A stretch of 64,000 bases of DNA, taken from the NCBI RefSeq assembly GCF_001640025.1, contig NC_031672.1:3906001-3970000 (forward strand). The letters run 5' to 3'. The notes under the pieces were generated by a model. That model saw only the letters and a list, made by a program, of their open reading frames with translations, did not search any database and was not told the DNA's origin. Of the stretch, positions 50,847 through 60,775 are shown one piece after another (positions within the stretch are counted from its first letter, which is position 1; each line of letters begins with the position of its first letter). Source of the stretch: Sugiyamaella lignohabitans (lineage: Eukaryota; Ascomycota; Dipodascomycetes; Dipodascales; Trichomonascaceae). The position numbers and the translations under genes were made by a program.

Positions 50847-53366
50847 ATGGATGCTATGGAAGCGATAAATTTTTTGGCTACCGAGTATCTATTTGGAGGG
50901 CGGGATTCTGGCTCTGCCACGATACAGTCTGGTTCCGCAGGTATTGATGATGTTACTTCCAGTAGTACAATAAGTACAATAACTGTAACCGGGGATGTGT
51001 CTCAGCTCAGGGAAGCTATAGCGAGCTCTCTTATTAGCCCGACTGCCACCTTGGCAGCTTCTGCTACTCCTGTTATAACTGGTGAAGTCGTTGCTTCAAG
51101 TTCAGAATTTGTATTGAAAAGAATAGCCAAGTCAGTAGGATTTAAAATAGCTAAGAAGTTGGCGGAATCGGGCGCACCTGATAGACACATTTCATCTCTG
51201 ATTTCTTACTTGGTTTCTCCTTTTGCGTTGCTTTGTATTGGCATGGCAATTATATTGAACCGTACTGTAGTATTTGCGACTACGAGACGACCAGCCCCTT
51301 TGCCTTTAGTCTATAGGGTGATATTGCGGTCTATTGCTATATACATGCTAGCTGCCCAATTAAATCCTCTGCTACGGGCTCTAGCTTGTTCAAATAACCA
51401 GTTGAGAGAATTTGTACTGGATAAAAGCAAAACCGGAGGATGGTTTATTGGAAATATTTGTCGGTCTATACTGGCTCCGCCTCTATCAGGTCTTAGAGGA
51501 CATCAAATTTACGCCGTTCCCGATTCTTATGCCAAATCTTTGGCCCACAGTCTTTCTCCCAGAAAACTACTAGAAAGGTTCAACATCCCTTGGTTTTCAC
51601 CAAAGACGACTAAAGTCCATTATGTTTTAAGCGAGAGTGAAGCTAATTCATTGTATTTATTTTGTCCCGCTCCAGCAGATACCCTTTGGGATTTGTATCG
51701 TGCCATTTGTATCGGTCACTTTATTGAAACATTCACTAGTGTTATTCAGGGACTGATTCCTTATTCAGAGACAGGAATGACACTGTTTGAGTACTCTGTC
51801 GCATTTCAAGAAGTGCAATCATTTGCTCAGCTTTCACCAGAGATTCTCGTTCTTTCGATCATTTCTGCTTTATCACAAATTGCATTCCACCTCCAGGGGA
51901 TGGTCAACTCTTACAGATACAGACTTATTCCATCAGCTTTTTTCGGTTTAACTTTCATGTCATATTTAGCATATGCTGTTTACAATGGGAGATTACTTTA
52001 TTTCCCATCGGTTTGCGTTATTGGCTATGTTCCACAGTTGGTGGTCTCAGTTGTGGTACTTGTATGTGGTATTATCTACGGATTAGCTTGTTTGGTTGCA
52101 GGTGGTTCGGAGAATATGCAGACGTCTCTCCAGTCCATTCATATTGATCTAAATGATGATTTCTATACTTGTCTTATGAAGTTGGGAGTCATTTCGCTAA
52201 CATCGGCTACAAAGGCTACATACCTTACTGAAGCACGCTCATTATGTGCTCCATTGGCCACATGGATCGAGTACGTCGATGAAGGTGGTCTTGGTTCTGC
52301 TATAAACAATCACAAGAACTCAACTAAAAGTCCCTATGACATTGAGGTTAACGGCCCACCAAGTGAAAAGGGTTATTACACCCCAGCCAAAAAGCTAAAA
52401 TCTGCAGATGGGGATCCAAGACCAAAAGAGCTGAAATTCAATTCTTCAAGTAATTTGCTTATGAGGGTCATGACTGCTCTCAGGATGGCACAAGCATTAT
52501 TCACAATTTCCGTTCTCATAGTCTGGAAGTTTCTTAGAATTGTAACTTTTAAGTTAGTGCCGTCATGGACTAATCAGCAGGGACGAAGCCGTGCTGAGGA
52601 ATTTGAAGCAGCGCTTATGGCTGTCAGAAACAATTTTATCTATGCAGACTTGAATGATGAATATGAAGGAGGCTACTTGGATCTTCTCAACGGAGAAACC
52701 CTACCTGAAATGGACGATTCAAAAGATTATGACCCAAACGACGAGTCAGAAAGTGAAGTAGAAGGAGGTTATGAATTCGAAAGTGACTATGCTTCGTCAG
52801 ATGATGAGGATAACAGCACAAAACAAGAATATGTCTCTAATGTGGCACAGCTTAGAGTACCTACAACCGCTCAACTGGCTACTGGTGAAAACGAGCAGCC
52901 TCCGGCGTCACATACTTCCAAGAAGTCATCTATTAATGAGTTTTACGATCTCGTAGTATCTACACCAGATTACTTTTTATCACTCATTGCACCAAAAACA
53001 TCTGAAGAAGCTGAAGAAGTAGAGATATTATCTCGACATCTATCTAGCGCCAAACCTGGTCCCTTAACGAGAGCTAAATATCACGACTCAAATCAGGAAG
53101 ATGATCTCCGAGTAATTCTACAGGTTCTCCGAGACCGTCGCAAGCCACGGGAACAAGATGGTGATCACGACGATGAAGATAGCACCCAAATTAGAAGCAC
53201 AATATGCGTGGTATGTCAAACGGCACCGCGTCAAGTCATTCTTTGGCCATGTCGGTGTTTCGCTATCTGTGAAGAATGCCGAGTAGCACTAGCGTTCAAG
53301 CATTTTAAAGGCTGCGTCTGCTGCCGCCGCGAAGTCGACTCCTTTAGCAGAGTGTATATTCCATAA
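50847..53366 (+). CDS. Asi1/Asi3-like membrane RING ubiquitin ligase
   Basis: The 839-residue protein has several membrane segments in the first 440 residues (for example LVSPFALLCIGMAIILNRTV and VVSVVVLVCGIIYGLACLVA), an acidic linker at about 620-660 and a C-terminal RING-like domain at 786-833: CVVCQTAPRQVILWPCRCF, AICEECRVALAFKHF and CVCC. Yeast Asi1 and Asi3 share exactly this layout and RING sequence. They form an inner-nuclear-membrane ligase that removes mislocalised proteins and latent Stp1/Stp2 factors. Which of the two paralogues this represents cannot be decided; a single ancestral gene is plausible. Confidence 0.85.
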   Translation: MDAMEAINFLATEYLFGGRDSGSATIQSGSAGIDDVTSSSTISTITVTGDVSQLREAIASSLISPTATLAASATPVITGEVVASSSEFVLKRIAKSVGFKIAKKLAESGAPDRHISSLISYLVSPFALLCIGMAIILNRTVVFATTRRPAPLPLVYRVILRSIAIYMLAAQLNPLLRALACSNNQLREFVLDKSKTGGWFIGNICRSILAPPLSGLRGHQIYAVPDSYAKSLAHSLSPRKLLERFNIPWFSPKTTKVHYVLSESEANSLYLFCPAPADTLWDLYRAICIGHFIETFTSVIQGLIPYSETGMTLFEYSVAFQEVQSFAQLSPEILVLSIISALSQIAFHLQGMVNSYRYRLIPSAFFGLTFMSYLAYAVYNGRLLYFPSVCVIGYVPQLVVSVVVLVCGIIYGLACLVAGGSENMQTSLQSIHIDLNDDFYTCLMKLGVISLTSATKATYLTEARSLCAPLATWIEYVDEGGLGSAINNHKNSTKSPYDIEVNGPPSEKGYYTPAKKLKSADGDPRPKELKFNSSSNLLMRVMTALRMAQALFTISVLIVWKFLRIVTFKLVPSWTNQQGRSRAEEFEAALMAVRNNFIYADLNDEYEGGYLDLLNGETLPEMDDSKDYDPNDESESEVEGGYEFESDYASSDDEDNSTKQEYVSNVAQLRVPTTAQLATGENEQPPASHTSKKSSINEFYDLVVSTPDYFLSLIAPKTSEEAEEVEILSRHLSSAKPGPLTRAKYHDSNQEDDLRVILQVLRDRRKPREQDGDHDDEDSTQIRSTICVVCQTAPRQVILWPCRCFAICEECRVALAFKHFKGCVCCRREVDSFSRVYIP

Positions 53367-53550
53367 TTAAGCATCTCCGATCAATCAGATCAATTTTTTG
53401 AAGGGTTTGTGACCACCCTAGCGCATGACTGCTGGCTTTAAACAATACCCGAGATCCCCCACTATTATCCCCTTAGTATATAGGCATTCCAACATTTCCG
53501 GGAAGTTTAAGCACAAAACACGTAATACCGTTTTAAGAGTAGGAGATTAG

Positions 53551-53579
53551 AGACACGGGATCCAGGGCAGAGCCCCAGA
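53551..53579. repeat. Decayed NPE fragment
   Basis: GAGACACGGGATCCAGGGCA followed by GAGCCCCAG resembles the inner right part of an NPE (ACGGGGTCTGGGGCAGAGCCCCAG), with several changes. Confidence 0.45.
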
Positions 53580-53648
53580 TTCAGGTGACGTTAGCAAGCG
53601 TGGGGTGCAGCAGATAGGAGGGTCCTTCTGAGGTTTGCCCCTGCATTA

Positions 53649-53977
53649 CATGTGAAACTCATCTTACCTCGCATCTTAGCATCTGAACTGCATGTGAAAC
53701 AAACTTAAGTGGCTGCCATAGAAACTCACCAGGACTGGGTTAATCACCGAAGCAAAATTTCGACTCCTTTAAAAATTGGTCTTCAATTCATTCTTTCTCT
53801 TATCTTCTTGATTAAGACCCAGAATTCAAGGTGCACGTCAGTTCCGCTCCCCATTGCGGGGTTGATGAAGCCTCTCAAGTCTCTTAGATAAAGTTCAATA
53901 TCAATTGGTTCATATCCATTTTAAGTTGTTGAATACGGCTGCCGACAGCCACCATTGTGTGGGGTTGCATGCATGTG
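53649..53977 (+). promoter_or_regulatory. Three CATGTG motifs upstream of a CYP52 gene
   Basis: CATGTG occurs at 53649-53654, 53691-53696 and 53972-53977, and the first two are both followed by AAAC. CATGTG is half of the alkane-response element ARE1 used by Yas1/Yas2 in Yarrowia ALK promoters. Function here is inferred. Confidence 0.4.
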
Positions 53978-54118
53978 GCGGGGCAAGAGCGAAGTGCCTG
54001 CATATTCGGTACAAGATAATAACCGACGAATGCAATGAGCAGGTTTAAGAAGACGAATGTTTCCACCGATTTTGATCGATTCCTTTAGCTGACAAGTCGA
54101 TAGTGGGTGATGTAAAAG

Positions 54119-55741
54119 ATGTTGTCAAATGCTTCATTCATTTCATTGGAACAGCCAATTACGGTGACGACGATATTCACAACGATTGTCGTTCTTGTAG
54201 TGTCTAGTATCGTAGCAGCATATGCCTATGAGCTATATCGCGAATATGATTATGCTAGAAAATCTAAGAAGCGTGGTCTTGGAAAGCCATATACTGTAAT
54301 GAACAGGCCCTTTGGTATTTTCAGCTTTCTAAGATTGATGAAGTCAAGTAAACACAACAAGTTGCTTCCCGAGATTCGTAGAGGCTTGGAATCGGTTCCT
54401 CGACTTACTTTCCGTGCCCAGAATATGTTTACAGTCAACATCATGACTCAAGATCCAGAGAACGTGAAGTCGATTCTTGCTACAGATTTCAAGTCCTATT
54501 CAACAGGTCTTCGATATAAGCAGCTTAGCCCTCTTCTTGGAAGGGGTATTTTTACTTCAAACGGCGATTATTGGAAACATTCGAGAGCGATGCTAAGACC
54601 GCAATTTTCGAGAGAAAGAATATCACATCTTCATTTATATGAGAAGCACGTACAAAAGCTTTTGGATATCCTGAAAAAGGGCCCCGATGGTATCACTGAC
54701 ACGGGAAGCGGTAGTTCTTTTAATGAAGATGACCATGCGGGTCTTGTTGATGTTCAGAACTTATTCCTCAAATTCACAATGGATACATCGAGTGAATTTC
54801 TGTTTGGCCAGAGTATGGAATCGCTATCGCCTCATGATAGTATTTTAAGAACCTCGAGATCAGAATACAAATCCTCTGATTTTATGAAAGCTGCTGATTT
54901 TTGTAGTAAGACATTGGCGAACCGTGCCCGTGCTGGCGCCTTGTACTTCCTGTTCAACAGCAAGGAGTTTCGAAACTGTATTAAGACCGTCCACGATTTT
55001 GTTGATGATGTTATCACAGATACATTGAATAAAGAAAAGAAAGGAGATGATGATGCAACAAGTTTCTTGGAAGAGCTTTCTTTACAAACTCGGGACCCAA
55101 TCGAGCTGCGGTCCCAAGCACTAAATGTACTACTTGCTGGTAGATCCACAACCGCTGGCTTGCTATCATTTACCATCTACTTATTAGTCCGTCATAAGAG
55201 AGTCTTTAATAGACTTAGAGGGACAGTTTTGGAGGCATTTGGAACCGACGAAGAAGCTATCACATATGAGTCCATTAAACGTTGCACATATCTTCAATAT
55301 GTGCTTAATGAGGCGCTTCGTATCTATCCCCTCGTACCACTAAATGTAAGGTATGCAATCAAAGATACTTCATTACCGAGGGGAGGTGGTGAACTGGAAG
55401 ACCAACCGGTATTTGTACCTAAGGGAACACAAATTGTGTATCCAGTTTTCATGATACACCGCCTCAAGCAGTTCTGGGGCCCTGATGCAGAAGAGTTCCG
55501 TCCGGAAAGATGGTATGAAAATTCCTACCATACCTGGGATTTCCTACCGTTCAACGGCGGTCCCAGAATTTGTATTGGCCAGCAATTTGCTCTTTCTGAG
55601 GCCTCCTATGTGATCGTTCGTCTCCTGCAAAATTTTAAAGACATCACGACTAGCCAGGATGTTCTCGACCGTGAGCTTTTATTGCGGGCTTCTGTATCTA
55701 CCAACGTATATGGGGGTGTATGGGCCAAATTTGTCCAATAA
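54119..55741 (+). CDS. CYP52: CYP52-type cytochrome P450, copy 1
   Basis: CYP52 enzymes hydroxylate the terminal carbon of n-alkanes or fatty acids on the ER membrane, starting alkane use or omega-oxidation. The 540-residue protein has an N-terminal anchor at about 18-40, the I-helix AGRSTTAGLLSF (Ser343 where family members normally carry Asp or Glu), the K-helix EALR, and the heme loop FNGGPRICIG with ligand Cys485. It also has the CYP52 block RAMLRPQFSRERI. It is followed in tandem by a second copy. The substrate class cannot be told from sequence. Three CATGTG motifs lie in its promoter. Confidence 0.95.
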   Translation: MLSNASFISLEQPITVTTIFTTIVVLVVSSIVAAYAYELYREYDYARKSKKRGLGKPYTVMNRPFGIFSFLRLMKSSKHNKLLPEIRRGLESVPRLTFRAQNMFTVNIMTQDPENVKSILATDFKSYSTGLRYKQLSPLLGRGIFTSNGDYWKHSRAMLRPQFSRERISHLHLYEKHVQKLLDILKKGPDGITDTGSGSSFNEDDHAGLVDVQNLFLKFTMDTSSEFLFGQSMESLSPHDSILRTSRSEYKSSDFMKAADFCSKTLANRARAGALYFLFNSKEFRNCIKTVHDFVDDVITDTLNKEKKGDDDATSFLEELSLQTRDPIELRSQALNVLLAGRSTTAGLLSFTIYLLVRHKRVFNRLRGTVLEAFGTDEEAITYESIKRCTYLQYVLNEALRIYPLVPLNVRYAIKDTSLPRGGGELEDQPVFVPKGTQIVYPVFMIHRLKQFWGPDAEEFRPERWYENSYHTWDFLPFNGGPRICIGQQFALSEASYVIVRLLQNFKDITTSQDVLDRELLLRASVSTNVYGGVWAKFVQ

Positions 55742-56177
55742 TATATAATATATATAGTAATGAAGAATTTGAAGTTGACATGTTGACACCATCCAGGTCG
55801 GGATTAATTAGTAAAGAACTAGATGTGGTCCATATCTATTCCACAAACTGAATCTCGTTTATGAGATATGGCTTTGGAAGTTTGGTACTTATCAAAGTAT
55901 CTCGTAGATAAGTTGAATACATGGATCAACCCTAGTGGGGAAAATGCGCCGCCAATCTTGATCTGAGATTTAAACGTCTTTTTGACACAAAAGTACGGGG
56001 TAATGCACATTTGGGACGTATATGCATGCAAGATTCAAGAACGGATAGCCACTTACCTTCTAGCGTACTAAGCATAAATTTAGCGTCGTCTCGTCCTTGT
56101 TAGTTCCACGTCATTTCTAACTTGCAACTAGAGTCTTCGTGTTCTAGCTTTTAGAATTCTATCATTGGGCTTTTGAA
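55742..56177. other. Spacer between the two CYP52 genes
   Basis: Only an AT-rich run just after the first stop codon is noted. No CATGTG motif is seen here, unlike the first copy's promoter. Confidence 0.5.
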
Positions 56178-57839
56178 ATGCTAGCTGGAGTGGGCGCATA
56201 CCTGCCCTTAAATGAGGACAACGGTCTTGTCATAACGCTGGCATATCTGCTACTTCTTTTTCTATTGACGGGTTTCATTAGTGGACTGATATTTGAAACC
56301 TCTCGAGAAATAACATATAGAAAGGGCAGTAAGAGAAATAATTGTAGCCTACCATGGACTAACTTGAATCGTCCGTTTGGATTAAAATCATTCTATTCCC
56401 TCCTTCGCGGCAGTAAGAAGAACAGGCTTCTTGAGGTGATTCGGAATGGAGTGGAATCAGTTCCCAGGCTGACGTTTCGTAGCCAGACTATGTTCAGTAT
56501 GAATATTGTTACACAGGACCCTGAAAATGTAAAGTCAATCCTTGCAAGTGATTTCAAGTCATACTCCACGGGTCTGCGTTACCAGCAACTGTCCCCACTA
56601 CTTGGCAAGGGCATCTTCACATCGAATGGCGCATATTGGAAACATTCCCGTGCGATGCTAAGACCACAGTTCTCAAGAGAAAGGATCACAAGGCTGCATC
56701 TTTATGAGGGTCATGTTGTAAAGTTGCTGGATATCTTAAAACAAGGATCGATCGCTATAACTGATAAGGGGAACACGCTGAATAGTCATGAAAGTGATGG
56801 AGTCGATGGACTAATAGACGTACAGAACTTGCTTCTGAAACTGACCATGGATACTTCTACTGAATTCTTATTTGGCCAAAGTCTAGATACGTTGTCTCCT
56901 GATGATGCCATTCTGAAAACCTCGCGATCGTCATACAGGTCCTCGCAGCTCAATAACGCATTTGATGTTTGTGGCAAAACTTTGGCAGACCGTGTGAGAT
57001 CAGGGAACTTGTATTTCCTTTTCAACAATAGGAAGTTTCGTCAATGTACAAAAACAATTCACAATTTTGTGGATGATATCATATATGACACTTTAAATGG
57101 TAAAGGAAAGAACTTGCCGTCTGAGAAAGTGCCGGATGAGGCAGTGGACGAAGGAGCAAGCTTTCTCGAAGAACTTTCATTAGAAACTCGGGATCCCATT
57201 GAACTGAGATCTCAAGCACTGAATATTTTGCTTGCAGGAAGAAGCACTACAGCGGGGCTGTTATCGTTTATGCTTTATTTCTTGGTCAGGAATAAATCAG
57301 TTTGGAACCAATTGCGGGAAACTGTTTTGGCCACTTTTGGTACTGATCCAGAAAACATCTCATATGAATCAATTAAGAGATGTACATATCTTCAGCACGT
57401 CATAAATGAAGTTTTGCGTCTATGCCCGCTAGTGCCAGTCAATATGAGGTGTGCAATCAAAGATACAGTTTTGCCCCGGGGTGGAGGTGAAGAGGAAGAT
57501 ATGCCCATATTTGTACCCAAGGGAAGTTTAGTTATCTACCCTGTATTTCTTATTCACCGTTTAAAACAGTTTTGGGGCGAGGATGCGGAAGAATTTCGAC
57601 CAGACCGGTGGGCTGACAACTCCTTTCACACTTGGGACTATATCCCATTTAACGGTGGACCCAGAATCTGTATCGGGCAGCAGTTTGCGCTGTCTGAAGT
57701 ATCATATGTGATGATTCGTCTGTTACAGACCTTCAAAGATATAACGACCACACAGTCGGTACTCGACAGAGAGTTTCTGCAACGAACCAACCTTTCTTCA
57801 AATGTTCTCGGAGGCGTCTGGGTTAAATTTATCGAATGA
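56178..57839 (+). CDS. CYP52: CYP52-type cytochrome P450, copy 2
   Basis: A tandem paralogue of 553 residues shares long identical blocks with copy 1 (DPENVKSILA, DFKSYSTGLRY, WKHSRAMLRPQFSRERI). It has its own N-terminal anchor (TLAYLLLLFLLTGFISGLIF reads as ALAYLLL-type hydrophobic, about 20-40), I-helix AGRSTTAGLLSF with Ser356, K-helix EVLR, and the heme loop FNGGPRICIG with Cys498. It is slightly longer because of insertions near residues 195 and 320. The different promoter suggests different regulation. It ends only 54 bp from the convergent POP1 stop codon. Confidence 0.95.
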   Translation: MLAGVGAYLPLNEDNGLVITLAYLLLLFLLTGFISGLIFETSREITYRKGSKRNNCSLPWTNLNRPFGLKSFYSLLRGSKKNRLLEVIRNGVESVPRLTFRSQTMFSMNIVTQDPENVKSILASDFKSYSTGLRYQQLSPLLGKGIFTSNGAYWKHSRAMLRPQFSRERITRLHLYEGHVVKLLDILKQGSIAITDKGNTLNSHESDGVDGLIDVQNLLLKLTMDTSTEFLFGQSLDTLSPDDAILKTSRSSYRSSQLNNAFDVCGKTLADRVRSGNLYFLFNNRKFRQCTKTIHNFVDDIIYDTLNGKGKNLPSEKVPDEAVDEGASFLEELSLETRDPIELRSQALNILLAGRSTTAGLLSFMLYFLVRNKSVWNQLRETVLATFGTDPENISYESIKRCTYLQHVINEVLRLCPLVPVNMRCAIKDTVLPRGGGEEEDMPIFVPKGSLVIYPVFLIHRLKQFWGEDAEEFRPDRWADNSFHTWDYIPFNGGPRICIGQQFALSEVSYVMIRLLQTFKDITTTQSVLDREFLQRTNLSSNVLGGVWVKFIE

Positions 57840-57893
57840 ACGACTATATATAATAATTCAATATATCTACATAATATCAATAAATAATGAGAC

Positions 57894-60350
57894 CTATATT
57901 TTCACCCAACGTGCAAGGCGTACTGTGGATGTTCCAACATTTCGCACGAGGCAATAGTTGCTACTCTTTTTGGCATGAGTATCGAGAATGCCACCTATAC
58001 CCGTTCCACACCCGCTGGCAAGGTTGAAGTCACCGGTGGTAATATATCCTATGAGGTCATCACAAGAGGGACATGGCAAACTTTGCTTCAAATCAACCTG
58101 CTGTTTGTTGTTTATGGCATTTACAACAAACTCCCAGACAGACTTCGCTGGTATGCGATAAATCCGGGCTCTGTCGTGAGGTGAGCCCCGCTGTATATAC
58201 TTGATATGAACAGTGGTTATCGGCAGCAAATGACTTTCCCCAGAAGTAGTAACGCATCGTTCGACTGTCTCATCGTCCACTAGTAAAGAATCATTGCCAG
58301 CAACTGAGGTAGGTTGATCATTGTCTGGTGAGTCAGATTTATTCTGAACAGCTGCTAGAAATTTCCAATCACACAGAAAAGGGTTACCATGTTCACCAAG
58401 TCCTGTATTTCCAGTTTTTATTTTGTCGAAAGCAACGCGCTTTGCGGGTGGCCTACCATTCCATTTAGCAAAAGCTTCCTTTCCTTTTACCAAATTCACA
58501 ACATTGCCAACATCAGTATCAGGGAAGTCGTCAGGAAAGTGTGCCCTTCCATGTTCATAAGAAATCTGATGTTCTTGAGTATACCCCGATACTTGAACTT
58601 CAGGGAAGTGCATGAGACAGAACCAGATTGGTAAAATCCATCCCCAAGGAGCAAGTAAAGTCCAGCCATCTTTGGTCTTCTGGCGCATAAGAATAATCGG
58701 GATTCTGGGATCATTTGTCTGCGGGCTGAGGTGTTTTCCCGGCTCATTCCCTGCTTTCCTCTTGTATAGTTCTTTTAGAGTCAATTGGTTTGTAACAGAC
58801 CTTTCCCTTCCTTGTATGCTGAACAAGCTGGATGTCTTTGTTACATCTTCGTAAGGCCAATTACCGAGCAGATCGGCAAGAGGGTCTTCGGAGCTTTTGC
58901 TCGCTTTCGTTAGCTGAGGTTTATGAGGTGGATAAAATAATCTAGGATCATGAACTGCGAAAGACAACACTGCATTCTCTGGTAATGATGAGGGATTAGC
59001 TAATCCTGCGAGAGATCTCCACAGTTTAGAAACCTTCGAATTGTGGTCCGCACATCTCAGGATTGAAATCAACGCATTTGTACTCTGCGGTCCCAAGAGT
59101 TCTATAGAGCCTATTGAATATCTGCAGTCGTAGAATGTAAGATTACCACCACCAATATCATATTCGTTCTTTAACCGGGTCAGCAGGTCGATAGTAGCAG
59201 GTGCTATGCTAGGATGTACACGGACAAGGAAAGATGGTCTATGGGTTTCACCTTGGTCATCTAAACCTGGTCTATTAAAATAAATCAGTCCAGGGCCAAT
59301 TGGTTTATCAGAGTCATAAAGCGTACCTTCCCAGCACCTATATCCATTAGTGAAGCGGCTTTGTGTGATGTCAGGATTGTAGGGAGTCATTTTACCAGCA
59401 AGGCGCCGCAAGATGTCCAGCAAAAGATCCTGCAATGCACTTTCTATTATGAAAGTAGCGAAATAGCTTTTATCCCAAGCTAATGTACCAGCTTTGGGTC
59501 CAGCAAAAGCGGCAGCTCGGTGAGTAGCACGGTAGCATTTTTGAGTGGGTGTTTTTGGAATCGAATACTGCCATATATTCTCCATGTGACATCGTTTAGA
59601 ATGCCATACATGAGTGGGTAGCCATACTTTGTCCTTTTGGCGAGACCTGAATTTAGGCTTTCCTTTAGGCGCTATAGCTAACCTGTTGATGCCCGTCAAA
59701 TCAGAAGCAATGCCGAAAAACTTGTCCGTTTTATTTGCATTAGCAATATCAGCTTGTTTCTTATTCTCAGCCAAGTTATAAATAGTATCATCTATACTTT
59801 CCTCTAGGCCTAGCGGCTCGACCGAACTTGCTTTTAATTCATGATCCTTCAACTCTCTATCAACATCCATCTCATCTACATCAACTTCTGCATCCATTTC
59901 TTGGCTTGCTGATTTCATGATTTTTGACGCTTCCTTTTGCTTCGCCTTTCTCTTCAGCTTGAGTTTTTTCTTTTCATTAGGAGAGATTGTACTAGCCAAT
60001 CCATCGTTATCATTCTGCATTTCATATGCTGCCCTCTCTCGCATTCTCTTTGGCACCCGTTTTACATTGTGACTCGCAGTCCGTCTTCGTAATACCCTTG
60101 GTAAGGACTGAAATATTCTTTTCTTGCCAGAACTTTTAGAACTGAGCATTGCACTTTCCAATCGCTCAATCTCGAACTGCCTCGACTTTATGAAAGAAGG
60201 AACATCTAACCTGCCGTCCACCAGTGCATCGTCCGTGTTCTGGGCAATTATCGAGCGAGCTTGCATAAGCTTCGCCCTTTTCTGTTTTCTCCTGTCGTGG
60301 CCATTAGGAGCATAGCTCACGTCCCTTTTAGAAGACGATTCAGGGGCCAT
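57894..60350 (-). CDS. POP1: RNase P/MRP subunit Pop1
   Basis: Pop1 is the largest protein of nuclear RNase P and RNase MRP and contacts the RNA core. The 818-residue product has the N-terminal family block (RKQKRAKLMQARSI; VPSFIKSRQFEIERLESAML; HNVKRVPKRMRERAAYEM) and the central block KVWLPTHVWHSKRCHMENIW with the following HRAAAFAGPKAG. The C-terminal part covers the POPLD region. Length is close to S. cerevisiae Pop1 (875). The start is the first ATG. It is divergent from NDUFA13, and together with POP8 it gives two subunits of the same particle in the window. Confidence 0.93.
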   Translation of the reverse strand: MAPESSSKRDVSYAPNGHDRRKQKRAKLMQARSIIAQNTDDALVDGRLDVPSFIKSRQFEIERLESAMLSSKSSGKKRIFQSLPRVLRRRTASHNVKRVPKRMRERAAYEMQNDNDGLASTISPNEKKKLKLKRKAKQKEASKIMKSASQEMDAEVDVDEMDVDRELKDHELKASSVEPLGLEESIDDTIYNLAENKKQADIANANKTDKFFGIASDLTGINRLAIAPKGKPKFRSRQKDKVWLPTHVWHSKRCHMENIWQYSIPKTPTQKCYRATHRAAAFAGPKAGTLAWDKSYFATFIIESALQDLLLDILRRLAGKMTPYNPDITQSRFTNGYRCWEGTLYDSDKPIGPGLIYFNRPGLDDQGETHRPSFLVRVHPSIAPATIDLLTRLKNEYDIGGGNLTFYDCRYSIGSIELLGPQSTNALISILRCADHNSKVSKLWRSLAGLANPSSLPENAVLSFAVHDPRLFYPPHKPQLTKASKSSEDPLADLLGNWPYEDVTKTSSLFSIQGRERSVTNQLTLKELYKRKAGNEPGKHLSPQTNDPRIPIILMRQKTKDGWTLLAPWGWILPIWFCLMHFPEVQVSGYTQEHQISYEHGRAHFPDDFPDTDVGNVVNLVKGKEAFAKWNGRPPAKRVAFDKIKTGNTGLGEHGNPFLCDWKFLAAVQNKSDSPDNDQPTSVAGNDSLLVDDETVERCVTTSGESHLLPITTVHIKYIQRGSPHDRARIYRIPAKSVWEFVVNAINNKQQVDLKQSLPCPSCDDLIGYITTGDFNLASGCGTGIGGILDTHAKKSSNYCLVRNVGTSTVRLARWVKI

Positions 60351-60775
60351 TCTTGCCCTAATGTTTATCGAAAAGTTGGATCAACGCGCATCACGGATTT
60401 TCTGAAATTTCGCTGCATAGCCGCAGTGATCATCTATCACATATAGTGTGAATAGTATATTGATTTACCTCGTCATCTGGCGTCAGCTACATTCTTTATA
60501 TAGTACAATTCACGACAAGTTGGAAGATGGGGTTTACTACTGAGAAACAGATCACAATCTTGCTCGTCCCAATTAATACATTCTTTCAGGCTTATAGATT
60601 ACCTAACCGCTATCGTTATCAACTTCCGCGCCAGCGGGCACTAAGGGCTTTCGTCTGATTGGCCACTCCTAACCCTGCTTCACGACATTTGACATTTCTC
60701 TTCTTTACATAGAGCATATCGACTAGGAAAGGAGCCTCGATATATTCTTTATTTATACACAACAGATCATACATA
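60351..60775. other. Divergent promoter between POP1 and NDUFA13
   Basis: This 425-bp region has CCTAACCCT (60668-60676) and a TTTATATAGT TATA-like element (about 60495). Nothing else is recognised. Confidence 0.55.
60668..60676 (-). promoter_or_regulatory. Tbf1-like AGGGTTAGG site between POP1 and NDUFA13
   Basis: The motif reads AGGGTTAGG on the minus strand and lies 100-108 bp before the NDUFA13 ATG and 318 bp before the POP1 ATG. Confidence 0.45.

Larger units (their letters stand above)
53367..54118. other. Promoter region of the first CYP52 gene
   Basis: These 752 bp contain an NPE remnant (53551-53579) and three CATGTG hexamers. No gene is supported. Confidence 0.55.
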
